A stretch of DNA of 5,871 nt from Deltaproteobacteria bacterium (lineage in GTDB: Bacteria; Desulfobacterota; Desulfobacteria; Desulfobacterales; ETH-SRB1): assembly GCA_030627405.1 (NCBI GenBank), contig DAOUSD010000134.1:1-5871 (forward strand). The letters run 5' to 3'. A model generated the notes under the pieces. It was not told the origin of the DNA. It ran no database searches and worked only from the letters and a program-made list of their open reading frames with translations. Every line of letters starts with the position of its first letter. The first letter of the stretch is position 1. Of this stretch, positions 1 through 5,660 are shown in pieces. Made by a program: the position numbers and the translations under genes.

Positions 1-396
1 GGATATAGAGAAGCACACATGCTTGAGAAGCTTATTCCGGATCTGAAAAAACTCGGACTTGAAATTGAGCCCTTTGGCGGAACAACTTTTGTGGTTAAGT
101 CTGTTCCTGCTATTCTTGCAGACAGGGAGATTAAGCCGGTTGTTTTGGAAATTGCGGAAAAAATGCTGGAATTCGGTTTAACGCAAGGTCTGGAGAAAAC
201 AATTGATCAATGCCTGATGCTTATTGCATGCCATGGAGCAATCAGGGCAAATCAGCGGCTTTTGGATAAACAGATAAGGGCACTGCTTGCGCAGCTCGAT
301 GAATGCGAAAACCCGTCACATTGCCCTCACGGACGTCCAACCTGGATAAGCTGGACTTTAAAATCGATAGAAAAATCTTTTAAAAGAATTGTATAA
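1..396 (+). CDS. mutL: DNA mismatch repair protein MutL, C-terminal fragment (5' end outside window)
   Basis: The frame is open from base 1 to the TAA at 394-396, giving 131 visible residues. The real start lies upstream of the window, and the ATG at 19 is internal. The fragment is the C-terminal dimerisation domain of MutL, which couples MutS mismatch recognition to strand incision. Three motifs of the nicking MutL subfamily are visible in order: ACH (226-234, the family's ACR position), CPHGRP (322-339) and FKR (379-387, the FxR motif). The metal-binding DQHAxHE motif would lie upstream and cannot be seen. Presence of the three motifs suggests an intrinsic-endonuclease MutL from a MutH-less organism rather than the E. 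coli type. Sequence around ACHGAIRANQ and the CPHGRPTW stretch makes the identification secure. No clear terminator follows it. Confidence 0.93.
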   Translation, partial: GYREAHMLEKLIPDLKKLGLEIEPFGGTTFVVKSVPAILADREIKPVVLEIAEKMLEFGLTQGLEKTIDQCLMLIACHGAIRANQRLLDKQIRALLAQLDECENPSHCPHGRPTWISWTLKSIEKSFKRIV

Positions 397-403
397 TAAT
401 ACA

Positions 404-438
404 GGGATCAGGGGTCAGGGATTAGGGATCGGGGGGCG
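404..438. repeat. Degenerate heptameric tandem repeat, GGGATCA type
   Basis: Directly after mutL there are five consecutive 7-base units: GGGATCA, GGGGTCA, GGGATTA, GGGATCG and GGGGGCG. The first four share a GGGrTYr pattern and the last is degraded. The tract is G-rich against an AT-rich surrounding. It resembles short tandemly repeated heptamers found between genes in several bacterial groups. No function can be assigned from sequence. Confidence 0.6.
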
Positions 439-687
439 GGTTTCTATAATATGCGGAAATTAATAACTAAAACAACAGCTTATAGCATTTTATATTTATT
501 GTAAATTATAAAAAAACTTGACATTTATCTTACAACTTAGTAAAAATATTAAATTTTATGGATCTATATATAATAGTTCTGTCTTTATTTCGCTTTGGAA
601 GGGGGTGAAGTAGGGAGAATTTTGGTGGACTGTCTCGGAGGATAAAACGGATATAATGTAAACTTTGGCATTTTTAAGGAGAAATTT
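439..687 (+). promoter_or_regulatory. Intergenic leader and candidate promoters of the general porin gene
   Basis: This stretch contains no plausible gene. It becomes strongly AT-rich after about 455. TTGACA at 518-523 is a perfect -35 hexamer, followed after 17 bp by TAAAAA (541-546), a weak -10. Perfect TATAAT hexamers also occur at 569-574 and 652-657, but neither has a good -35 at the right distance. Transcription from the first site would give a leader of about 130 nt; from the last, about 25 nt. Bases 598-645 are purine-rich and unlike their surroundings; I recognise no riboswitch class there. AAGGAG at 676-681 is a good ribosome binding site, 6 nt before the ATG at 688. Confidence 0.45.
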
Positions 688-1788
688 ATGATGAAGAAAT
701 TATTTGTTATTTTATCAGCAATAATGCTTGCGATTGTATTTGCAGTGCCTGCCGGAGCAACAACAGACTGGGATTTTTATGGAAGCGTTCGTATGCAGAC
801 GTTTAATGTGAATCAGGATGAAAACAATCCTTCTAATAAAACCGGTTTTGACGACAGAGATTCAAGATGGGGGCTCAATACTGTTTCACGTATTGGCGCA
901 ACGGTACAGAATGGTGATATAGGCGGTCGTTTTGAATATGGTATGAATGATAATAGTACTAATGCCGATGACGTTGCTTTACGTAGACTCTACGGAACCT
1001 GGAATTTTGGTCCTGGTGAACTGCTTATAGGAAAAGAATATACACCCATTCATTTTGTTACAAACCAGGTTTATGATAATGACTATGGTTTGAGAGGCTT
1101 TGGTGGATTCTTTACATTTCGGCCCATGATTCAGGTAAAAGTTGACGGTTTTAAACTGGCGCTTATAAAACCCCGTTCAGCACGTACTATCCAAACCACA
1201 ACAGGTGTCAGAGAAACAGCCGCAGATTCTGATACTACACTCCCCAAGATTGAAGCAAGCTACACTCTTGCTCTGGATAACGTCAGCTTAAGAGTTTTTG
1301 GCGGTTACAATCAATTTGATGGTGTCGATAATTTGGATCATGATTACGATATTACCGGCTATATCTATGGTGTTGCTGGAGTAGTTAATACGGGCCCTGT
1401 AACATTAAAGGCTATGATCTGGGGCGGCCAAAACGTAGACAGTTACGGACTTACCAATAATCCTGAGGCAGATGCCGCACCTAAGTTCGATATAGACGAA
1501 GATAAAATTAAAGACAATGACGGTTACGGCGGTATAGCATCTATTGGTGCTAAATTTAACGATGTGGTTGGTGTCGAGGCCGGAGTTGGCTTTATATCCT
1601 TTGAAGATGATATCAACGGTGCTAAAGCTGATGAAGCGCTGGCAATTTATTTTCAGGCACCAATTACACTGGCACAAGGCGTAACTATTGTTCCTGAAAT
1701 CGGTCGTTATGATTATAAGGACGACGGAAGTGGTGCAGATCAAGGCGATGAGACTTATTTTGGCGCAAAATGGCAGATCAACTTCTAA
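688..1788 (+). CDS. General outer-membrane porin (Gram-negative porin family)
   Basis: A 366-residue beta-barrel protein predicted to form a diffusion channel in the outer membrane. Residues 1-24 are a Sec signal peptide (MMKK, hydrophobic core, PAGA cleavage motif before TTDWDFYG). The mature chain opens with a DWDFYGSVRM strand typical of bacterial general porins and has alternating aromatic/polar strands, short turns and acidic loops rich in D, N and G throughout. It ends in WQINF, with the terminal phenylalanine used as the BAM assembly signal. Length fits 16-stranded porins. The start is set by AAGGAG 6 nt upstream; the second ATG at 691 is also possible. It is monocistronic, converges with another porin gene, and ends at a strong hairpin. 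Substrate selectivity cannot be read from sequence. Family call is by overall pattern, not by a single diagnostic motif. Confidence 0.8.
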   Translation: MMKKLFVILSAIMLAIVFAVPAGATTDWDFYGSVRMQTFNVNQDENNPSNKTGFDDRDSRWGLNTVSRIGATVQNGDIGGRFEYGMNDNSTNADDVALRRLYGTWNFGPGELLIGKEYTPIHFVTNQVYDNDYGLRGFGGFFTFRPMIQVKVDGFKLALIKPRSARTIQTTTGVRETAADSDTTLPKIEASYTLALDNVSLRVFGGYNQFDGVDNLDHDYDITGYIYGVAGVVNTGPVTLKAMIWGGQNVDSYGLTNNPEADAAPKFDIDEDKIKDNDGYGGIASIGAKFNDVVGVEAGVGFISFEDDINGAKADEALAIYFQAPITLAQGVTIVPEIGRYDYKDDGSGADQGDETYFGAKWQINF

Positions 1789-1815
1789 TCAATTAAAAAC
1801 CATTTTATGATAATA

Positions 1816-1848
1816 AAAAAACCCGGGTCAATTTGGCCCGGGTTTTTT
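1816..1848. terminator. Bidirectional rho-independent terminator between two convergent porin genes
   Basis: A 15-bp stem, 1816-1830 pairing with 1834-1848, closes on a 3-nt loop. The core is CCCGGG on each arm, extended by one G-T pair and two Watson-Crick pairs towards the loop. The outer arms are A-tract and T-tract, so transcripts from either strand end in a U run. It lies 27 bp past the stop of the plus-strand porin and 56 bp past the stop of the minus-strand porin. Confidence 0.92.
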
Positions 1849-1904
1849 ATTGCAGTTTGCTGCTTAGAAAAGTACCTGAAAATGAGTTCCTTAGATAAGA
1901 TTCA

Positions 1905-3128
1905 TTAGAATATGAACTGTAAGGAAAGAGTGTAGTCAGTGATAGAGTCTTCTTTGTTATTGGCTTCCAGATAATCTTTTGCACCATCCTTATATTTTAC
2001 ATTATCAAGACCGAGAGATATCCATGCAGAGAATCCCTTGACGTAGTAATTAAGAGCAACTGACAAACGATCAGACTTAACATCTTCATTAAGATAAGCA
2101 TTATCTGACTGCATTCTCTCAAATTTTGCCGCAATAGCAGGTTTTCCAAAACCAACTACCTCATCATAAAGGAGTTGCCCCTGAACAAACCAGAATGCAC
2201 TATCTTGTGATTTACCATCAATTAAATCTCTATGAGTCTCTTTTGCCTTAATGTATCCTAACCCTAAATTAGGAACTATACTACCATATTTCTTTTCAAA
2301 AAATGCATCAACAGCATACATCTCATTGTCAAGATCTTCCCATATCTCTTCATGGGAATATCCTGCACCAATAGTTAATATATCTTTTTTCCCAAGATAA
2401 GAATCTTTTCTTGTTCCTTTAAGTGAGGATTCGGGTTTAAATCCTAACATAGTAGGAGTAAACGCAAGCCTTGCTGTGTATCTAAGATTTTTATAGTGAT
2501 CGTCATTGTTAGGTTGATTAAATAAACCCAGGTGATATCTGAGCATCCCGTCAAAAGGGTCTCCATAAAACACAACACCAGGCTCTCTAATATTAAGAGC
2601 GGTCTTCTTTACATCAACGACATTACCTGTAAATACCCCATGTACATCATACCTATAGAAAAAGTCAGTCTGAATTATTTTAGCGTAATCAGATCTTTGG
2701 TGATATCTGCTGACAGGTATACGAATCCTGCCAAATCTTACCTTAAATTCTGGAGAAAATAAAAAATTCATCCCGGTCTCTTTCATATAAGCTCTTTCTT
2801 TTTTGTAAGAATTGTCTCCTGTGACTTTTGTTCCATCTATGTTTAATGGTATATAAACACACTCCCATTGGGTAAAGAACTGAATTAAGTCGTTAATCTG
2901 CCCTTTAACATAAAACTCCGCCTCTGTAAGTTCAAAATAGTTCTGATGATAATCTATGTCGGCACTTCTTTTATCAAAATTCTTATAAGACAGTTGCCCC
3001 CTTATAGTAACATCAGCCCAGGTATCCTCATCAACATTAACCCGAAACGCATCAGAATTTACAGCATAGCATAAGACCAGAGCCACTGCAATACTCAGGA
3101 CCTTCCATAAACTTACTTTCATCTTCAT
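1905..3128 (-). CDS. Outer-membrane porin, phosphate-selective OprO/OprP-like
   Basis: A 407-residue porin. The open frame begins at 3164, but AAGGAG at 3136-3141 lies inside that extension and sits 7 nt before the ATG at 3128, so the start is placed there (MKMKVSLWK). Residues 1-27 form a signal peptide ending SDA before FRVNVDED. The barrel opens with a VTIRGQLSY strand. It contains a FKVRFGRIRIPVSR segment and a REPGVVFYGDPFDG segment followed by YHLGLFNQPNN, both in the style of the phosphate-selective porin O/P family. It ends in LQFIF with a terminal phenylalanine. It lies 81 bp downstream of a CheY-like receiver with no terminator between, so the two are probably cotranscribed. The actual anion or substrate is unknown, and other OprO/P-like porins carry different solutes. 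Confidence 0.8.
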   Translation of the reverse strand: MKMKVSLWKVLSIAVALVLCYAVNSDAFRVNVDEDTWADVTIRGQLSYKNFDKRSADIDYHQNYFELTEAEFYVKGQINDLIQFFTQWECVYIPLNIDGTKVTGDNSYKKERAYMKETGMNFLFSPEFKVRFGRIRIPVSRYHQRSDYAKIIQTDFFYRYDVHGVFTGNVVDVKKTALNIREPGVVFYGDPFDGMLRYHLGLFNQPNNDDHYKNLRYTARLAFTPTMLGFKPESSLKGTRKDSYLGKKDILTIGAGYSHEEIWEDLDNEMYAVDAFFEKKYGSIVPNLGLGYIKAKETHRDLIDGKSQDSAFWFVQGQLLYDEVVGFGKPAIAAKFERMQSDNAYLNEDVKSDRLSVALNYYVKGFSAWISLGLDNVKYKDGAKDYLEANNKEDSITDYTLSLQFIF

Positions 3129-3135
3129 AATTTTT

Positions 3136-3141
3136 CTCCTT
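3136..3141 (-). promoter_or_regulatory. Ribosome binding site that decides the OprO/P-like porin start
   Basis: AAGGAG on the minus strand, 7 nt before the ATG at 3128. It falls inside the 12-codon upstream extension that starts at 3164, which makes that longer start unlikely. The shorter start also puts the signal peptide at the extreme N terminus. Confidence 0.8.
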
Positions 3142-3209
3142 TTTAATTGAAACTGTTCTGTCAAAAATATTTTGTGTTACATTGCGAACTTCACGCAGGC
3201 TGTCTTCAG

Positions 3210-3611
3210 TTATCCCTCCGTGGCTGAACTCTCTTTAATCAATCGGGATAGAGAGCTTTCGATAGTTTCAGATGTAAATGGTTTTTCAATAAAATCATGA
3301 ATTCCCATTTCCCTTGCCTTAGATAAGAGCTCTTTGCTTCCATAAGCAGTAATGAGTAGCTTAAAGGCGTTAGGATGGGATTCTTGAATTCGCTTGAAGA
3401 ACTTAAGACCATCCATATCAGGCAATCTATAATCTACTATAATTATATCGTAATTTTCATTCTTCAGCATCTTCAAGCCTTCTCCAGCGCTTTCAAGGGC
3501 TTTAAGATTACATCCCTCGCCTTCAAAAAATAAACTAAGCGAATCTCTTATCCATTCATCGTCGTCTATAAGTAAAATTCTCATATTTTTTAGCTTGTTA
3601 AACAGATCCAT
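3210..3611 (-). CDS. Stand-alone response regulator receiver (CheY-like), no output domain
   Basis: A 133-residue protein made almost entirely of one receiver domain (about residues 10-128). The phosphotransfer site is complete: acidic pair D16/D17 in LLIDDDEW, phospho-acceptor D60 in IIIVDYRLPDMDG, switch threonine T88 in LLITAYG, and lysine K110 in FIEKPF. There is no DNA-binding, enzymatic or sigma54-interaction domain. It must act through a partner protein, as CheY or Spo0F do, or as a phosphate sink. No histidine kinase is in the window. The start at 3611 has no clear Shine-Dalgarno; M10 at 3584 is an alternative, also without one. An in-frame stop just upstream rules out longer versions. 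It probably forms an operon with the following porin and is preceded by a sigma54-type promoter. Confidence 0.9.
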   Translation of the reverse strand: MDLFNKLKNMRILLIDDDEWIRDSLSLFFEGEGCNLKALESAGEGLKMLKNENYDIIIVDYRLPDMDGLKFFKRIQESHPNAFKLLITAYGSKELLSKAREMGIHDFIEKPFTSETIESSLSRLIKESSATEG

Positions 3612-3679
3612 ACTTCTACTTATGCCTTTAATAAATGAAAGTCGTAAAATGATTTTTCTTAATCGCTTTAAGTATATTA

Positions 3680-3695
3680 AGCATAATATATGCCA
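3680..3695 (-). promoter_or_regulatory. Candidate sigma54 (RpoN) -24/-12 promoter of the receiver-porin operon
   Basis: The minus strand reads TGGCATATATTATGCT. This fits the RpoN consensus TGGCAY-R-N4-TTGCW with one mismatch (A for the first T of TTGC). The invariant GG (3693-3694) and GC (3681-3682) have the required spacing. Transcription would start near 3669, leaving a leader of about 58 nt before the receiver ATG at 3611. Sigma54 promoters need an activator bound upstream, and the tandem palindromes at 3781-3816 lie about 120-140 bp upstream of this start. The same bases also contain AT-rich hexamers that could act as a sigma70 -10. Confidence 0.6.
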
Positions 3696-3775
3696 TTAAG
3701 TTTCAGCTCATATAAACATATTATATTCAAGTGGTTAGAGAATATGGTGTTGACATGGAATATTGGCTTGAATGG

Positions 3776-3819
3776 AAAAATAGAAAAATTTCTAAATAAA
3801 AATAGAAAAATTTCTATAT
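3776..3819. promoter_or_regulatory. Two tandem 22-bp units each with a palindrome, probable activator-binding site (UAS)
   Basis: Units 3776-3797 and 3798-3819 match at 21 of 22 positions. Each contains TAGAAAAATTTCTA (3781-3794 and 3803-3816), a TAGAAA/TTTCTA inverted repeat with a 2-bp centre. The centres are 22 bp apart, about two helical turns, so dimers would sit on the same DNA face. The second unit ends one base before the stop codon of the Fis-type regulator remnant. Position relative to the sigma54-like promoter suits an enhancer. A secondary possibility is a weak A/T-stem terminator for the regulator, because each palindrome is followed by T runs on the minus strand. Confidence 0.55.
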
Positions 3820-3933
3820 TTAGTTATATTTATTCCTTCGGTAACGGAAAGTGTGATAATTTATGTTTAAAAGTTTTGCGGCTTTGCTTTCATTGCCCTC
3901 TGAAATTTCAAGAGCTTTTTTAATATAAAATTC
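3820..3933 (-). pseudogene. C-terminal Fis-type HTH remnant of a probable sigma54-dependent activator
   Basis: In the minus-strand frame ending with TAA at 3820-3822 there are 37 codons. They read EFYIKKALEISEG followed by NESKAAKLLNINYHTFRYR and a short basic tail. This is the Fis-type helix-turn-helix (HTH_8 style) that closes bacterial enhancer-binding proteins of the NtrC class: GN-x-S/T-KAA-xLL, then the recognition helix with TFRYR. Nothing recognisable precedes it. Going upstream, the next codon is a TGA inside the terminal repeat of the 3933-4237 element, and no AAA+ domain or receiver appears beyond the element. The gene is therefore truncated, and probably inactive unless the rest was moved elsewhere. 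The longer open frame starting at 4154 reads this region in the wrong frame. Which activator family it belonged to cannot be told. Confidence 0.75.
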
Positions 3934-4237
3934 TCAAGTTTCGCACCCCCACTATGCAACAAAAGCTTTAAAGAGCAGGTATTAGATAGTTTTTTTAAAA
4001 AGCAAAATATGTTCACTCTGGCTTTGGCAACGGCACCATGCCCACTCAGGTTGTAAGGAGCGAGACATGCACGGCATTTTATCCCTGGTGAAAAACTTTC
4101 TATGTGCCTGTCCTGGTCAAATCCCAAGGGATAGTGGTTTAGAATATCGATCATATTATTTTACTCGTTTAAAAAAACTATCTAATACCTGCCATGCCAG
4201 GGAAGGTTCACAAGAATTAGTGGGTGCGAAACTTGAG
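3933..4237. mobile_element. MITE-like non-autonomous element, about 305 bp, with nested inverted repeats
   Basis: The outer ends are CTCAAGTTTCGCACCC (3933-3948) and its perfect complement (4222-4237). After a 2-bp indel the match continues through ACTA. An inner pair, 3975-3999 and 4168-4192, is a perfect 25-bp inverted repeat containing GGTATTAGATAG plus a T7 run. The core (4000-4167) has no convincing coding frame and no transposase motif. No clean target duplication is seen: the left flank ends ATAAAATT and the right begins TATATATA. The left end truncates a Fis-type regulator gene. The ends look like transposase recognition sites of an insertion sequence, but I cannot name the family. 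Confidence 0.65.
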
Positions 4238-4299
4238 TATATATATATATTGGAGCATTTATTTATTTCCCAAATATATGTAAAAATGTCCGCTTCCTT
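4238..4299. other. Short non-coding junction between the element and the lipoprotein gene
   Basis: It begins with an alternating TA tract (4238-4250), then TGGAGCATTT (4251-4260), which recurs as a direct copy at 4316-4325 inside the neighbouring gene. No T-rich hairpin terminator is visible for the minus-strand lipoprotein gene that ends at 4300. Nothing here continues the truncated activator gene. Confidence 0.5.
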
Positions 4300-5586
4300 T
4301 CACTCCAAGTTTTTATGGAGCATTTCTCCAGTCCTGCAGAAATGCTCCAGGGATTGCTCAATGCACGACATTTTTTTGTGGTGATCCCAGTCAGTGTAAT
4401 GTGCGATGAATTTATTGCCGCGTTCCGTTGTGGCAGTGAATGTGTGAGTCCAGTTTGCTTGTGTGCCGCCACTTCCATTCGGCTTCAAGGTGATGTCCAC
4501 TTTCAAAACATAAAAATCGAAACTGAACACTGTGAATTCAATGGCGCTGGGAGCGTCATACCGGGTAACGACCCAGATCATTTCTCCGCGATGGGGATAA
4601 TCGGTTTGAAAAACACAATTGTTTTCAGCTACGCCGGAATCCGAATAGATCATGTCACTTTTCCAATCTTCGAGCCATTCGTGCCTGCGGGTCGGGCACA
4701 ATTGCGGAAATAATTCTTCAGGAGAAGAAGAAAGGTTCATGACATACGTCTTCACTATTCGATTGGCCTTGAATGCCGTCATCTGGGTAATCTCGGCGGC
4801 TGCCTGGACCTGTTTCTCATGATCTGGTTTCCAGCTCTTTAAGCCGACCAATCTTAATCCTTTTGAGATTGCGCCATCTAAACTTTGGCGTAGTTTTTCC
4901 GCTAATACGCCAGCGCTCTTATTTTCAATAGTTAACAAAGCCTTTTCTTTGACCTGGTACTTGTAGCTATCTTTAAAGTACTCAGGGGCGACAAACTCGT
5001 AATCGAAGCTCTTCTTTACCATCACTTTTCTGAATGGTTTGGGTGTAATAAGTTCAAAGCGTAAATTGCTATATAGAGCTGTAGGCGGCGCACTTAACAG
5101 AGTGAAGCATTGATATAAACCGTAATCCATGAGACGTTCTTCGCTATGCCCGACATAGTCTTCATGATATGTATTATATATTACTAAAAATGTATCGATT
5201 CCCTGGTCTCCCGCTAATTTGGCCAGGTAATCTTCGACATATTTGGAATATGTACCGTAACCAGGCTCTGGATTGTTATATGCTTCTAACAGCGGCGCTT
5301 TTTCATAGGATAATCGTTTAACAATGTAGCCGTTCTGTTTTAAGTAGTCTTCTGTTTTTGTAACAACAAAATTATCTATATCCCATTCGGAAACATCCGC
5401 GGTGCTATGTCTGTTGCCGAAAACCGTCGGCCCTATGTAGTTTATATTCAGCGTGTCGCCCAATACAGATAGTACGGCAACCGTGCCTAATTCGTCAGAA
5501 GGTGTGAAATCTTCAACACTTGCAGGAGTGGTAGCACATGCCGGCAGGGCAAGTAGCACAAATAAGAAAAATAATCTTGCTTTCAT
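4300..5586 (-). CDS. Lipoprotein with unrecognised N-terminal half and C-terminal SRPBCC (START-like) domain
   Basis: A 428-residue protein. Start chosen at 5586 (MKARLFFLFVLLALPAC), with GGGAGG 4 nt upstream; the open frame extends to 5697 but that part overlaps a repeat. LPAC is a lipobox with Cys17 as the lipidated residue, and Ala at +2 favours outer-membrane sorting. Residues about 20-265 are a soluble region with motifs such as VAVLSVLGDTLNINYIG, which I do not recognise. Residues about 272-428 resemble SRPBCC proteins: an SSSPEELFPQLCP helix-turn, RRHEWLEDW, YSDSGVAENNCVF, WVVTRYDAPSAIEF, then a beta-rich NWTHTFTAT stretch and a long C-terminal helix. SRPBCC folds form a hydrophobic pocket for lipids or polyketides and are usually cytoplasmic. 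A periplasmic lipid- or ligand-binding role is inferred. It is monocistronic, with no visible partner gene. Confidence 0.78.
   Translation of the reverse strand: MKARLFFLFVLLALPACATTPASVEDFTPSDELGTVAVLSVLGDTLNINYIGPTVFGNRHSTADVSEWDIDNFVVTKTEDYLKQNGYIVKRLSYEKAPLLEAYNNPEPGYGTYSKYVEDYLAKLAGDQGIDTFLVIYNTYHEDYVGHSEERLMDYGLYQCFTLLSAPPTALYSNLRFELITPKPFRKVMVKKSFDYEFVAPEYFKDSYKYQVKEKALLTIENKSAGVLAEKLRQSLDGAISKGLRLVGLKSWKPDHEKQVQAAAEITQMTAFKANRIVKTYVMNLSSSPEELFPQLCPTRRHEWLEDWKSDMIYSDSGVAENNCVFQTDYPHRGEMIWVVTRYDAPSAIEFTVFSFDFYVLKVDITLKPNGSGGTQANWTHTFTATTERGNKFIAHYTDWDHHKKMSCIEQSLEHFCRTGEMLHKNLE
4316..4349. repeat. Perfect 12-bp inverted repeat at the 3' end of the lipoprotein gene
   Basis: TGGAGCATTTCT (4316-4327) is the exact complement of 4338-4349, with a 10-nt loop, all within the last 17 codons of the gene. 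A further direct copy of its first 10 bases lies at 4251-4260. On the minus strand the hairpin is followed by TAAAAAC, not by a T run, so it is not a canonical terminator. It could stabilise the 3' end of the mRNA. Confidence 0.5.
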
Positions 5587-5590
5587 AGAA

Positions 5591-5621
5591 CCTCCCATAG
5601 AGCCCTTCGGGCTATTTTTTT
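5591..5621 (-). promoter_or_regulatory. Leader hairpin and ribosome binding site of the lipoprotein gene
   Basis: GGGAGG on the minus strand (5591-5596) lies 4 nt before the ATG at 5586. Four bases further upstream is a small hairpin, AGCCC (5601-5605) with GGGCT (5609-5613) around a TTC loop. On the plus strand it is followed by a T7 run (5615-5621), so it could be a weak terminator for plus-strand transcription towards the repeat. On the minus strand it sits immediately before the ribosome binding site and could affect translation. The stem is only 5 bp. Confidence 0.35.
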
Positions 5622-5660
5622 GACTGGAATGTAAATCTATAAAAATTGCTATTTTAATGT

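Noticed and set aside
1405..1743. Minus-strand 112-codon open frame inside the general porin
   Set aside because: It is a shadow of the porin coding sequence, with no start signals or recognisable domain.
2532..2762. Plus-strand 76-codon open frame inside the OprO/P-like porin
   Set aside because: It is antisense to a convincing porin, with no Shine-Dalgarno and no recognisable protein.
3160..3165. TTGACA on the minus strand as a separate porin promoter
   Set aside because: The base 17-18 positions downstream falls in the AAGGAG ribosome binding site, with no acceptable -10 hexamer.
3776..3819. CRISPR-like reading of the two 22-bp repeats
   Set aside because: There are only two units, directly abutting with no spacers, and no cas genes nearby.
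3690..3923. Plus-strand 77-codon open frame
   Set aside because: It is antisense to the regulator remnant and runs through the palindromes and the sigma54-like promoter; composition is low-complexity AT-rich.
3867..4154. Minus-strand 95-codon open frame across the 3933-4237 element
   Set aside because: It reads through both inverted repeats of the element and then enters the Fis-type remnant in the wrong frame; it has no family motifs and no ribosome binding site.
4067..4384. Plus-strand 105-codon open frame
   Set aside because: It lies within the element and then antisense to the lipoprotein gene. Its LKKLSNTC and GAKLE strings only mirror the inverted repeats.
4315..4713. Plus-strand 132-codon open frame opposite the lipoprotein gene
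   Set aside because: It is antisense to the SRPBCC-like domain, which is clearly the real coding frame.
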